A stretch of DNA of 64,000 bases from Bifidobacterium vespertilionis (lineage in GTDB: Bacteria > Actinomycetota > Actinomycetes > Actinomycetales > Bifidobacteriaceae): contig NZ_RZNZ01000007.1 in NCBI RefSeq assembly GCF_008698145.1, forward strand, positions 58,789 to 122,788, given 5' to 3'. Position numbers and translations under genes: made by a program. Each line of letters opens with the position of its first letter. Within the stretch, counting starts at the first letter, position 1. The notes beneath the pieces are model-generated. The model saw only the letters and a program-made list of their open reading frames with translations. It had not been told where the DNA came from and made no database searches. Positions 7,957 through 17,553 of this stretch are shown here, one piece after another.

Positions 7957-9282
7957 TCAGTCGATGTCCGCGCCGAGCTGGCGCAGTTTGCCGCGGAAGT
8001 CCGCATAGCCGCGGTCGATCAGCGAGATGCCGTGCACGTTCGACGGCCCCTTGGCCGCGAGCGCCGCGATCAGATGAGAGAAGCCGCCGCGCAGATCCGG
8101 CACGTCGATGTCGCGGCCGGTGAGCGGCGTGGGTCCGAAGATCACGGCCGAATGCTTGTAGTTGCGCTGCTGGAAGCGGCAGGGCAGGGAGCCCAGGCAC
8201 TCGCGGTACAGCTGGATCGTCGCGCCCATCTGCACCAGCGGCTTGGTGAAGCCGAAGCGGTTCTCGTACACGGTCTCGTGCACGATCGACAGGCCGTTCG
8301 CCTGGGTCAGGGCCACCACGAGCGGCTGCTGCCAGTCGGTCATGAAGCCGGGGTGCACGTCGGTCTCGATCGCCACGGGCTTGAGATCGCCGCCCGGATG
8401 CCAGAATCGGATGCCCTTGTCCGTCACGTCGAACTCGCCGCCCACCTTGCGGAACACGTTGAGGAAGGTCATCATCTCCGGCTGCGTGGCGCCCTTGACG
8501 AAGATGTCGCCGCGCGTGGCCAGGGCCGCGGACGCCCAGGAGGCGGCCTCGATGCGATCGGTCAGGGAGGTGTGGGTGAAGCCCTTGAGCTCCTTGACGC
8601 CCTCGATGCGGAACGTGCGGTCCACATCCACGGAGATGATCGCGCCCATCTTCTGCAGCACGGCCACCAGATCCATGATCTCCGGCTCGATCGCCGCGCC
8701 GGACAGCTCGGTCTTGCCCTCGGCCAGCACCGCGGCCAGCAGGGTCTGCTCGGTGGCGCCCACGGACGGGTACGGCAGGTGGATCTTCGCGCCCGTCAGA
8801 CCGTTCGGCGCGGTGATGTGGATGCCGTCCTTGTGCTCCTTGTCCACGGTGGCGCCCAGCTTGCGCAGGGTGTCCAGATGGAAGTCGATGGGACGGCCGC
8901 CGATCGCGCAGCCGCCCAGCGCCGGGATGAACGCCTCGCCCAGGCGGTGCAGCAGCGGGCCGGAGAACAGGATCGGGATGCGGGAGGAGCCGGACAGGGT
9001 GTCCACGTCCGCCACCGACGCGAGTTTGACATGGGTCGCGTCGATGGTGACCACGCCCTTCTCGCCGTCCACGTTCACGTTCACGCCGTGCAGGCGCAGC
9101 AGATCGGAGACCACGTGCACGTCGCGGATCTCCGGCACGTTCTTGAGCACGGAGGTGCCGGGCGCGAGCAGCGCGGCCACCATGGCCTTGCTCACGAAGT
9201 TCTTGGCGCCACGCACTTTGATGGCGCCATTCAGCGGCTTGCCGCCGTTCACATGCAGGATGTCCTCGGAATCCGTTGACAC
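7957..9282 (-). CDS. murA: UDP-N-acetylglucosamine 1-carboxyvinyltransferase
   Basis: This enzyme (about 441 residues) transfers enolpyruvate to UDP-GlcNAc in the first committed step of peptidoglycan synthesis. The loop GGCAIGGRPIDFH contains the catalytic cysteine, about residue 125. Some actinobacteria such as Mycobacterium have Asp here and are fosfomycin-resistant, so this version is of the Cys type. I choose a GTG start at 9282 (VSTDSEDILHVNGG) because AGGAG sits six bases before it. An ATG 14 codons upstream has no such site. Other family marks are GATEQTLLAAVLA and TDWQQPLVVAL. Confidence 0.94.
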   Translation of the reverse strand: MSTDSEDILHVNGGKPLNGAIKVRGAKNFVSKAMVAALLAPGTSVLKNVPEIRDVHVVSDLLRLHGVNVNVDGEKGVVTIDATHVKLASVADVDTLSGSSRIPILFSGPLLHRLGEAFIPALGGCAIGGRPIDFHLDTLRKLGATVDKEHKDGIHITAPNGLTGAKIHLPYPSVGATEQTLLAAVLAEGKTELSGAAIEPEIMDLVAVLQKMGAIISVDVDRTFRIEGVKELKGFTHTSLTDRIEAASWASAALATRGDIFVKGATQPEMMTFLNVFRKVGGEFDVTDKGIRFWHPGGDLKPVAIETDVHPGFMTDWQQPLVVALTQANGLSIVHETVYENRFGFTKPLVQMGATIQLYRECLGSLPCRFQQRNYKHSAVIFGPTPLTGRDIDVPDLRGGFSHLIAALAAKGPSNVHGISLIDRGYADFRGKLRQLGADID

Positions 9283-9430
9283 GTCGTTCTCCTCTTGCCC
9301 TGGGATCTTCTTGAAACTATCCATCAGTCTGCCACAGACCGTGTGGGGACATGGTGAAATGCGCCCCGAGCCGAATGGGGAATATCGCCGAGCGACCGAG
9401 CGCGTCAGGCCACCATCGTCAGGCCACCCG

Positions 9431-10588
9431 TCAGGCTAGGGAGGCCTTGATCTCGCGGGCCAGATTGGCGTCCCACATCGCGCCGGTGGCGGACATCACC
9501 GCATCGGCGCCGGCCTCGCGATAGGCCGTGTAGTCGTCCGGACGGATCACGCCGCCCACGCCCACGATCGTGAAGTCGAGGCCCATACGATCGCGCACGG
9601 CGGCGAGGCGGCGGACCATGTCGAGGCCGGCGGAGCGGATCGCGGCGCCGCACACGCCCGAACGGTCGCGACCCTCGCCCGGCAGCGCCTGATCGCCGTT
9701 GGCATCCACCAGCTTGGCGCTGATCGTGTTGATCGTGGCGAATCCCTGAACCGTGCCGCGGGCCGCCGTCTCGCGCACCATGCGCTCGATGTCCAGATCG
9801 TCCGGCAGATAGGCAAGCTTGACCACGAGCGGACGATCGCCGATCTCGTTCTTGACGGCCTCGGTAATCTCGCCCACCAGGTGCGCGTCATGGCACAGCA
9901 GGCGATTGTGGCCCTCGTTGGGGCAGCTGGTGTTCATCTCCATGAGGCCGGCGCCGGTCTCGCACACCAGTCGGGCCGTGCGCACATGGTCGGCGATGTA
10001 CTCCTCGCGGGTCATGCCCTCTGCGCGCGAGCCCTGGAAGCTCGGCACGAGGAGCTGGCCCGGGCCGGCCGCGGCGATGGCGTCGCGCATGTCCGGCTGC
10101 CAGACGTCGGGGTCGCGGCTGGGCACGCCGAACGAGTTCGAGATGGAGATGGGCAGCTGGTAGTTGGTGTCCGCGAGCACGCCCTCGTCCAGTTCCGCGC
10201 TGCCGGGCGTCAGCTCGCCGGTTTTCGACTTGGGGTGCACGGCCAGCACGTTCGGGAAGGGGTTGCAGCCCCACGCGCGCGAGCGGACGGTTTTGTAGAC
10301 GGCCAGATCGAAGCCCATGCGGAAGGCGGCCGTGGTGTAGCGGGCGTTGAGCAGCGGGCCGGCGGGGATGCTGGCCGCCCCGGCGGGGACGTCTGTCGCG
10401 GGGCTTCCGGAGGCGGGGCTACCGGCTACTCCGGCGGGGACGGCGGCCGATTCGGCGGGGCTACCGGCGGCGGGGCTACCGGCGGCATCGCCGGCCTTCA
10501 GCGCCTGTGCGAACGCCCCGAACGGACCGTCCGCGTAGTTGTCGTCATAAGTGCGGTTCACATCGTAAAACGGCTCGAAATCACTCAT
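9431..10588 (-). CDS. pyrD: Dihydroorotate dehydrogenase-like protein with Ala/Gly/Ser/Pro-rich insert
   Basis: This 385-residue FMN-binding barrel protein resembles dihydroorotate dehydrogenases of pyrimidine synthesis. It shows NTSCPNE, the VKLAYLPDDLD strand, ATINTISAK, and the phosphate-binding GVGGVIRPDDYTAYREAGADAV. Between the N-terminal FGAFAQALKAGD and PLLNARYTTAAF lies a stretch of roughly 45 residues made of AGSPA-like units, encoded by GC-rich tandem repeats around 10345-10490. This insert is unusual for the family. The class and electron acceptor cannot be told from sequence. No strong SD sequence is seen before the ATG. Confidence 0.78.
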   Translation of the reverse strand: MSDFEPFYDVNRTYDDNYADGPFGAFAQALKAGDAAGSPAAGSPAESAAVPAGVAGSPASGSPATDVPAGAASIPAGPLLNARYTTAAFRMGFDLAVYKTVRSRAWGCNPFPNVLAVHPKSKTGELTPGSAELDEGVLADTNYQLPISISNSFGVPSRDPDVWQPDMRDAIAAAGPGQLLVPSFQGSRAEGMTREEYIADHVRTARLVCETGAGLMEMNTSCPNEGHNRLLCHDAHLVGEITEAVKNEIGDRPLVVKLAYLPDDLDIERMVRETAARGTVQGFATINTISAKLVDANGDQALPGEGRDRSGVCGAAIRSAGLDMVRRLAAVRDRMGLDFTIVGVGGVIRPDDYTAYREAGADAVMSATGAMWDANLAREIKASLA

Positions 10589-10688
10589 GCTTCAAGGGTA
10601 AGCGAAACCGCGGTCAGTGCGGGTGGGACGCGGGCGAGGGCGGGACGCGGGTGCGGGCGGGCGACCGGGCGCGAGTGACCGGGCGCCC

Positions 10689-11232
10689 AAATGGACGTTA
10701 TGAGGGCCAAAAGTGTCCATTGCGGCACCCACTGCCCATCCGATTCGCTCACTTTGCCGCCTCATCATCCCAGAATGAGCGAATCCAATGCCGCAGTGCC
10801 CCCGAAACCCCCGTCACGCATCCGATTTGCTCACTCTGCCGCCATCAGAATCCAAAATGAGCGAATCCAATGCGTGACAGCTCGATTCAAACCACTCACC
10901 CATCCAATTCGCTCATTCTGCACCAGCCCTGACACAGAATGAGCAAATCCAATGCGTGATGGCCCAGTTCAGGCCACTCACACATCCAATCCGCTCATTC
11001 TGCACCCAGCCCGCCGCAGAATGAGCAAATCGGATGCCGTAGGCATGCTTTCGGGCTTTCGGGCATGCTTTCGGGCCACCCGCGCAATGGATTCGCTCAT
11101 TCTGCGCCCAATCCACTCCAAAATGAGCAGATCGAATGCCCCTCTGCCGCCATCGGAATCCAAAATGAGCAGATCGGATGTATAACGGCCCGATTCGGGC
11201 CACGTACACATCCGATCTGCTCATTTTGCGGC
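10689..11232. repeat. Tandem TGAGC hairpin array (family C, copy 1)
   Basis: About six hairpins are arranged head to tail. Each has a stem of about 20 bp built on GCATNNGATTNGCTCATTNTG and its complement, with loops of about 14 bases. Stem sequences vary between units (GATTCG, GATTTG, AATCCG, GATCTG), often with matching changes on the other side. The array fills the spacer between the pyrD-like gene and the Wzz/kinase gene. One further unit lies at 24805-24865. Confidence 0.87.
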
Positions 11233-11268
11233 AGGGCGCACCCAGCTGAAGGGCGCGCCCGACCGCAC

Positions 11269-12753
11269 TCAGTGCTTCTTGTCCTTGCCGGCCTTGTCGC
11301 CCTTGGAGTCCTTCGAACCCTTGGAATCCTTCTCATCGGAGCCGTAATAGTAGTAGTAATCGTCCTTCTGCTTTTCGGCTTCGGCGAAGTTCAGGGAGAT
11401 GCCGGCGGGCTTGATCTCCAGCGTGGTGAGCTCCTGCGCGGTGGTGCGCAGCTCCTTCTTCTCGGTCACGCCCAAGCCGACCACGAGCAGCAGTTCGCCG
11501 CCCTCCTTGGCGAACACGGCGGCGTCGTTGGCCACGTGCATGGGGGCCGTGTCGATGATCACATGGTCGTAGTGCCCGGCCACCTGCGCGATGAGGGACT
11601 TCATGGCGCGGGAGTTGAGCATGATGCTGGGGTTCATGCTCTGCTTGCCGGCGGGCAGGACGTGGAAGTTCGGCTTCCAGTAGCGCTGGATGGCGTCCTG
11701 GGAGGACAGCTGGTTGGTGAGCAGCTGGGTCAAGCCCACATTGCCTTCGATGCCCAGATGGCCGGACACGGAGGGGTTGCGCACGTCGGCGTCGATGAGC
11801 AGCACGCTCGATCCGGTCTCCGCGAAGGCGGTGGCGAGGTTGACGCTGGTGGTGGTCTTGCCTTCGGACTGGCCGGCGGAGGTGACCACGATCACGTTGG
11901 ACAGGTTGGTCTCCGGCAGGGAGAACATGAGGTTCGTGCGCAGACGGCGGATCTCCTCGGCCTCGCGCGCCACGGGATGGGAGATGATCGTGGGGGCCTT
12001 GTCCGTGAACATGTCGCTGCGGGAGAAGGTGCCGAGGATCGGGGTATCCGGCACGATCGCGGTCACGTCGGAGGCCTGGCGGACGCGGCGGTCGAGCAGG
12101 TCCTTGATGAGCGCGGCGATCACTCCCAGAATCAGACCGCCGGCAACGGCAGCCGCGATGTTCAGCTTTTTGTTCGGAGAGCTGGGAGAAGCCGGCACAT
12201 AGGCCTGCTGAACCTTGGTCAGGTTGACCGGGGAGACGATCTTCTCGCCCTCGTCGCTGGTCAGGGTGGCGGTGATCTGCTTGGTGAGGCTGTCCGCCAC
12301 GCTGTTGGCGATGTTGGAGGCGCTCTTCGGGTCGGCGTCCTCCACGCTGATCTCCACCAGCATGGTGTCCGTGGGATTGGAGGCGGTGACCTGCGTGGCC
12401 AGCGCGCTTACGGTGGTGTTGAGGCCCAGATCGGCGATCACCGGCTGCAGCACGGCCTCGGTCTTCACCAGTTCGGGGTATGTGGCGATCTGCGACTTGA
12501 TGTAGCTGGCGCCGGAATTCAACTGGCCGGCGGCGTTCGTATCCTGAGCGGCACTGGAGCTCTTGTACGTGGCCAGTAGCTGGGCTGATGCCGTGTACAT
12601 GGGGGTACGGGTGAAGGTGTATCCAGTCACGGCCGCCACAACCACCACGAAGGTGATCGCCGCGGTAATGACGTGCTTCCTGACCGCTATCAGCAGATCA
12701 AGGACGGTCATACCGCCTTCATTCACAACGTCGTTTTCGGTTGTCGTGCCCAA
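11269..12753 (-). CDS. Wzz/CpsC-BY-kinase fusion, exopolysaccharide chain-length regulator
   Basis: This 494-residue protein joins a polysaccharide co-polymerase (Wzz) domain to a cytoplasmic bacterial tyrosine kinase. The Wzz domain has a first membrane helix near residues 29-48, an extracellular part, and a second helix near 210-230. In the kinase, VVTSAGQSEGKTTTS is the Walker A motif, VLLIDADVRNP is A', and HVIIDTAP is Walker B. The tail has a tyrosine cluster (YYYYYG) as the likely autophosphorylation site, followed by a highly charged Lys/Asp/Ser end. The TTG start is supported by GGAG seven bases upstream. It is the last gene of a three-gene operon with the DUF4012 protein and the priming transferase. 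Confidence 0.9.
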   Translation of the reverse strand: MGTTTENDVVNEGGMTVLDLLIAVRKHVITAAITFVVVVAAVTGYTFTRTPMYTASAQLLATYKSSSAAQDTNAAGQLNSGASYIKSQIATYPELVKTEAVLQPVIADLGLNTTVSALATQVTASNPTDTMLVEISVEDADPKSASNIANSVADSLTKQITATLTSDEGEKIVSPVNLTKVQQAYVPASPSSPNKKLNIAAAVAGGLILGVIAALIKDLLDRRVRQASDVTAIVPDTPILGTFSRSDMFTDKAPTIISHPVAREAEEIRRLRTNLMFSLPETNLSNVIVVTSAGQSEGKTTTSVNLATAFAETGSSVLLIDADVRNPSVSGHLGIEGNVGLTQLLTNQLSSQDAIQRYWKPNFHVLPAGKQSMNPSIMLNSRAMKSLIAQVAGHYDHVIIDTAPMHVANDAAVFAKEGGELLLVVGLGVTEKKELRTTAQELTTLEIKPAGISLNFAEAEKQKDDYYYYYGSDEKDSKGSKDSKGDKAGKDKKH

Positions 12754-12831
12754 AGCTCTACTCCGTTCCTCAAATCCAAGCTCTGTGTTTCAAGTGTACT
12801 AACAACGGGGGCACCCCGCGCCCCCATTCCA

Positions 12832-14901
12832 TCAATCAATCAAGGGGGTTTGGCGAAGAATCATCTCCCGCTCCGGCTCCACCAGCGGCGAAGTCATCAC
12901 ATGCACGGTGGCCTCGAACGTTTCGCCGGGCTGCAGGGTGATGTGCTTCACGCCCACCGTGAGCTCGTTGTGCACGGTCACGGCGTCGAAATCGCCGTTG
13001 CCGGCACCCGCGCCCGTGAGCTGCCAGTCGACCAATCGGCCGCCGGCTGGAGCGTAGACGTATGCGGCGGTGACGATCTCCCCGTGCCGGGGCTTCTTAC
13101 TGTCGCCCTCCTCGTACCCGCGGATCAGCTCGGGCAGATTGGCCGCACTGGACGGATCAGCGGTGTTGGTGAGCTTGATGTGGACCGTGTACTGCTTGGC
13201 GCCGGTGGGGTACGTCTTGTCGTATTCCGCCGTCACCTCGCGCTTGAGGTACCAGTCCATCTTGCCCATCGTGCCGTCGTTGAAGTAGACGCCGGTGACC
13301 GGATCGGCCGGGTTGGTGACCAGTTCGCCGGAGATCGCGGTGCCCTCCACCTGCTTCTGCTCGTCCTCGTGGGCGCTCCACAGGTAGATATGGCCGTTCT
13401 TCACGGAGTCCTGCACGGCCTTGACCAGCCCCGCGTTGTTGCCGCCGGCCGTGGTGATCATATGGTTGAAGACGCGGGTCGCGGCCGCCGAGAAGAACGC
13501 GTTCTGGGCATCGCCGTCCGTGATGCGCATATACGTGCTGTTGAGCAGCGTTTGGGCGGTGTTCTGGCCATCGAGCTGCGTGCCGTCCTGCAGCGTGACC
13601 GGGCCGGTGACGGCGAGCAAGTGCTGCAGAAAAACCGGGTCGATGCTGATCACACCGTCCACGTTCTGGCCCTCGCCGCCGGTGTCCTGCGCATCAAGTG
13701 CCTTCCACATGGCCGCGGAGATCTGGGCGGCGCGCGGGAAGTCCGGGGTGAAATCCGGATCCTGCTGGTAGATGACCATCTTGCCCGTGAACAGGCTCTT
13801 CTCCTCGGCGGTGAGCGTGACGCCCGGGGTGCCGTTCGGCAGTTTCTTCGCCGGCTGGAACGCGCCCATGCTCAGCTTGCCGTCCCGCACGTTCAGCACG
13901 CCCCACGAGCCGAAGATGCCGCCCGTGGCACGGAGCTCCGCGTTGTTCTGCACCAGAACCAGATAGTTGCGACCATCACTGTCGTTCGCGCCGGTGGGGG
14001 AAAGATCGAACATGGCGGGCATCAGATTCGCGGTGCGCGCGCCCAGATCAACCAGACTGGACAGGTCGGCGAACTTGGCCTTGGCGGTGTCCAGCGCCTC
14101 GGTGAGCTGCGGGATGTTGGTGCCGCCCACGTTGCGGAGCTTCACATTCGCGTCGGCGATCGACTTGTTGGCCGCGGTCAGATCAGTGGCGATCGACGCC
14201 ATGTTGCCCAGATCCACGGCCCCGTCCTTGATGCCGATGCGCGTGAGGTCAAGCCCCTCCACGGACTTGGACAGTTTGGGCAGGGCGTTGTTGCTCACGT
14301 CCTCCAGAATCGACATGACCTCGCGCACGGCCTTCACATCGGAACCGTACTTGGGGATCACGGTGGCCATGGCCCACACCGGGCTCTTGGTCTGCTGGTA
14401 GGTGGCGTCGATGTGGTCGGACAGCGCGGAGATGCTGGCCTTGGCGGCCTCGACGTCGCCGCCCAGCACCTGCGACTGGATGTTGCCGGCCTGTGCGACG
14501 GCCGCCTCCACCTCGCCCTTGGCCTTGAGCGCGCTGGACACGAACCAGCCGGCGACGGCGGCGATGGCGAGGACGATGATCAGCACGCCGATCAGGATGC
14601 GGCGAATCCGCTTGCGTCGCTTGATGCGCCTGATGTGTTCGGCGCTCATGCGGCGGCGACGGCGATGATGCTCGGCGGCCGCCTTGTCCGCGGCGATCGC
14701 GGCCGGATCGACGCGCGGCTGGACGATCGGCGCGATGTCGACGAAGGGCTCGGGCTTCGGAGTCTCCGGCTGCTGGGGCACAGGCGGGGCCGGGGGCACA
14801 GGCGGGGCCGGAGGAGCCGGAGGCACAGGGGGCGTTGATTGGCCCGGATTCCCCGGCTCGCCGCTATTCGGATTGCTGGTTTGGTCGGATTGATCGGCCA
14901 C
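12832..14901 (-). CDS. DUF4012 domain membrane protein of the exopolysaccharide operon
   Basis: This 689-residue protein starts with a proline-rich cytoplasmic segment (residues 20-55) and a very basic stretch (HHRRRRRMSAEHIRRIKRRK). One membrane helix follows (ILIGVLIIVLAIAAVAGWFV, about 100-120), then a long outside domain of the DUF4012 type (RNYLVLVQNNAELRATGGIFGSWG). Such proteins accompany actinobacterial capsule or exopolysaccharide genes, but their function is not established. The GTG start lies two bases after the stop of the upstream transferase gene, so translation is probably coupled. A fold relation to LytR-type outside domains is possible but not shown. Confidence 0.85.
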   Translation of the reverse strand: MADQSDQTSNPNSGEPGNPGQSTPPVPPAPPAPPVPPAPPVPQQPETPKPEPFVDIAPIVQPRVDPAAIAADKAAAEHHRRRRRMSAEHIRRIKRRKRIRRILIGVLIIVLAIAAVAGWFVSSALKAKGEVEAAVAQAGNIQSQVLGGDVEAAKASISALSDHIDATYQQTKSPVWAMATVIPKYGSDVKAVREVMSILEDVSNNALPKLSKSVEGLDLTRIGIKDGAVDLGNMASIATDLTAANKSIADANVKLRNVGGTNIPQLTEALDTAKAKFADLSSLVDLGARTANLMPAMFDLSPTGANDSDGRNYLVLVQNNAELRATGGIFGSWGVLNVRDGKLSMGAFQPAKKLPNGTPGVTLTAEEKSLFTGKMVIYQQDPDFTPDFPRAAQISAAMWKALDAQDTGGEGQNVDGVISIDPVFLQHLLAVTGPVTLQDGTQLDGQNTAQTLLNSTYMRITDGDAQNAFFSAAATRVFNHMITTAGGNNAGLVKAVQDSVKNGHIYLWSAHEDEQKQVEGTAISGELVTNPADPVTGVYFNDGTMGKMDWYLKREVTAEYDKTYPTGAKQYTVHIKLTNTADPSSAANLPELIRGYEEGDSKKPRHGEIVTAAYVYAPAGGRLVDWQLTGAGAGNGDFDAVTVHNELTVGVKHITLQPGETFEATVHVMTSPLVEPEREMILRQTPLID

Positions 14902-14903
14902 TG

Positions 14904-16586
14904 TCAGTAAGCCCCCTTATGGCTCAGCACGGCGCCCACGGTACGGAACAGGAATACGATGTCCCCCAGAACGCTCCAGTTTTGGACGTACGCCACGTCC
15001 AGCGCCTCGCTCTCCTCGGCGGACAGATCGGACCTGCCGGACACCTGCCAGGGGCCGGTGATGCCGGGCTTGACGAGCATGCGCGTGGCGTACACCTGAT
15101 TGTACCGCGCGTATTCCTCCGGCAGCGGCGGGCGCGGGCCCACGGCGGACATGTCGCCCTTGAAGACGTTGAGGAACTGGGGCAGCTCGTCGATCGAGAA
15201 GCGGCGGATGAAGTGGCCGACCGGGGTGATGCGCGGATCGTTCTTCATCTTGAAGATGAAGCGGTCGGTCTGGCCGGTCTCCTCGGCCAGCTTCTTCTTG
15301 AGCTCGTCGGCGTTGACCACCATGGAGCGGAACTTGTACATCTTGAACGGCTTGCCGCGCAGGCCGATGCGGGTCTGGGTGTAGAAAACCGGGCCGCCGT
15401 CGGTGGCCTTGATGGCGATCGCCACGGGGATGGTGATGATCGAGGACAGGATGATCGCCAGACTGGAGATCACGATGTCGAACGCGCGCTTGAGGGCCAT
15501 GGCGGTGAGCGTGTACTGGGCGAGGCGTTGCGTGATGATCGTGGTGCCCTGGATGGAGCGGACCTGGATCTCGTGGTTGCCGGTGTCCGCCGCGGAGGCG
15601 AGCATGGCCATTTCCAGGCCGAGGCTCTCCATGCGCACCGAGAACGTGTTGTAGTTCTCCGAGTAGCGGGCGATCACGTCGCACACCATCACGGTCTGGC
15701 CGCCCACCTGCACGATGTGCTCGGCCAGCTCATGGTCGTCGTACTGCAGCACGGGCAGCGCGCGGCCCCAGTTGTGCATGATCTGCTGGTTCAGCTCGTG
15801 AAGGCGATCGGGATCGGAAACCGGGCGGATCAGACCGCTCTCCGGATGCAGGCGGACCGGGCACACGGCCACCGGACGGTAGTTGAGCTGGCGGCGCTGG
15901 TTGAGGAACTTGAGCATGCGGCCGATGCCCTCCGGGGAGCCGACCAGCACGGTGGCGTAGGCGTAGGAGCCCTTCTCGCGGCTGCGCGTGATGAAGTAGC
16001 GGGCGATGAGGCGCTCGATCACCGTGAGCGCCCAGCCGCAGAACACCGCGAGGGTGAGCGAGAGGAGCGTGAGCTCGAAGCCGAAGAAGAAGTTCAGGGC
16101 GCACTGGATGACCCAGCAGACCACCATGGCCTTGATGAGCAGCATGTTGAGCTGGTAGCCGTCGCCCATGATGTGGCGATGGTAGACGCCCACCGTGCGC
16201 AACGACCACACCCAGAAGATCGCGCACATGATCAGGTAGACGGAAAGGTCCATGGTGAAGAACATGCGCGGCGAGTAGAACGCGTAGGCCTCATCGCGCA
16301 GGACCAGGACGGTGGCGCCGGCGATGATGTACATGGCCGCGTCGGCCAGCATGAGGGCGACGTTGATGAATGCGCGCCAGTAGCGGACGCTCTCCGTGCG
16401 GGTGGCCATCTGGCCGAGGAGGTTGGCCGGTCGGCGGGTGGAGCGGGTTTGGCGGGCCGACTTGCGGGGCTGGGCGGGTGCAGGGGCTGGGGCCGGCTGG
16501 GTTGCCTGATCCGTGGATCCCCCCTGAGGTCGTGCGGCCGGGGCGACTTGCGGTCCCAATACCTCACGATCGCTGTTCGGTGCCAT
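14904..16586 (-). CDS. Priming polyprenyl glycosylphosphotransferase
   Basis: This sugar transferase (about 560 residues) should start repeat-unit assembly by moving a sugar phosphate to undecaprenyl phosphate. After a Pro/Ala-rich N-terminus it has four to five membrane helices (about 65-210), a nucleotide-binding-like middle region, a further helix (about 395-415), and the conserved C-terminal transferase domain. Visible motifs there are KAFDIVISSLAII, KMYKFRSM, RFSIDELPQFLNV and DMSAVGPRPPLPEE. The sugar is unknown. AGGAGGG precedes both a TTG (16592) and an ATG (16586). I use the ATG. It is first in the operon. Confidence 0.9.
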   Translation of the reverse strand: MAPNSDREVLGPQVAPAARPQGGSTDQATQPAPAPAPAQPRKSARQTRSTRRPANLLGQMATRTESVRYWRAFINVALMLADAAMYIIAGATVLVLRDEAYAFYSPRMFFTMDLSVYLIMCAIFWVWSLRTVGVYHRHIMGDGYQLNMLLIKAMVVCWVIQCALNFFFGFELTLLSLTLAVFCGWALTVIERLIARYFITRSREKGSYAYATVLVGSPEGIGRMLKFLNQRRQLNYRPVAVCPVRLHPESGLIRPVSDPDRLHELNQQIMHNWGRALPVLQYDDHELAEHIVQVGGQTVMVCDVIARYSENYNTFSVRMESLGLEMAMLASAADTGNHEIQVRSIQGTTIITQRLAQYTLTAMALKRAFDIVISSLAIILSSIITIPVAIAIKATDGGPVFYTQTRIGLRGKPFKMYKFRSMVVNADELKKKLAEETGQTDRFIFKMKNDPRITPVGHFIRRFSIDELPQFLNVFKGDMSAVGPRPPLPEEYARYNQVYATRMLVKPGITGPWQVSGRSDLSAEESEALDVAYVQNWSVLGDIVFLFRTVGAVLSHKGAY

Positions 16587-16775
16587 CGGCAACGTACCCT
16601 CCTGACTGATACTCGTGTCATACCGCGGCGCACGATCGCGCGCGTCCGCAGCACCTCTTCTCCATGAGCTTAAACGCCCTCTACCGACTATACCCGTTCA
16701 GGGGTTACCCCGTCATTCTTTTGTGTTAATTCGGATGGAATTGTCGGCATTCGGACGGGCGCGGGCGGCTCTCAC

Positions 16776-17015
16776 GTCATCCTGAGCACGTGGACGGTCG
16801 GCTTCCCGTCATCCTGAGCGAGCCCGTCAGGGCGCAGTCGAAGGATCCTTAACCTCCCGCACTAGCCGGAACCACGACTCAATGCGCAATGGCCAAGGAT
16901 CCTTCGCTACGCTCAGGATGACAGCGTGGGACTTTTCGTCATCCCGAGCGGGCGGAGGTCTTTTTCGGTCATCCTGAGCGGAGCCCGTCAGGGCGAAGTC
17001 GAAGGATCCTTAACT
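16776..17015. repeat. BIME-like cluster
   Basis: Inverted half-elements with CTGAGCGAGCCCGTCAGGGCG variants lie in the divergent spacer between the exopolysaccharide operon and the MFS gene. The pair spacer contains CCTCCCGCACTAGCC and AATGCGCAATGGCCAA. The region 16593-16775 upstream holds the exopolysaccharide promoter, but I cannot place its boxes with confidence. Confidence 0.83.
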
Positions 17016-17034
17016 TCGCACCCTCATCGCCCCC

Positions 17035-17215
17035 ACAAACTGGGCAAATCGGGATCCTCGCGGCGCAAACTGGGCAGATCGTGTTCGCTACGCGCCCAAA
17101 TCGGCCTCCAGATAACCAGATCTGCCCAGTTCACAAAAATAGAGTCCCAATCTGCCCAGTTTGCGCCATCAGCCGGGGCATCAGCAGGGCCAAACTGGGC
17201 AGATCATGCGCGCGG
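17035..17215. repeat. GGGCAGATC palindrome cluster (family B, copy 2)
   Basis: Three AACTGGGCARATC words and two GATCTGCCCAGTT-type words surround the family's inner segment, here in reverse orientation (GCCCAAATCGGCCTCCAGAT near 17091-17115). The cluster lies in a divergent spacer, like copy 3. Confidence 0.82.
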
Positions 17216-17238
17216 GGCGGACGATCGATGCGCTGCGG

Positions 17239-17460
17239 CCAAGGATCCTTCGACTTCGCGCTTCGGTGTCCGGCTGCGCCGGACCGTCGCCGCCTTGGGG
17301 CGGCTCGACCGCAACTGCGGTCGGCCTGCAGTCGCGGCTTCATTCGCTCACTGTCGTTCGCCCTCGCCTGCGAACGCCGCCGGCGTTCGCTTCACGGCTC
17401 GGCCTGCCTACGGACAGCCCAGTGGGCTGTCCGCTTCACGGCTCAGTGATCAGGATGACA
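17239..17460. repeat. Extended BIME-like element with extra insert
   Basis: This is the same three-hairpin design as at 4258, interrupted after the second hairpin by about 80 bp of unrelated GC-rich sequence containing GTCGCGGCTTCATTCGCTCAC. It closes with TCAGTGATCAGGATGAC. It shows that the extended element itself has received an insertion. Confidence 0.75.
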
Positions 17461-17553
17461 ACGGGGGCTTTCCGCCGCCCGGCAATCGATCCACGGGTGC
17501 GCGTAGGCTAATCACGCTTTCTTTGGGAACGAACGCACGAAGGCGATGATCGA

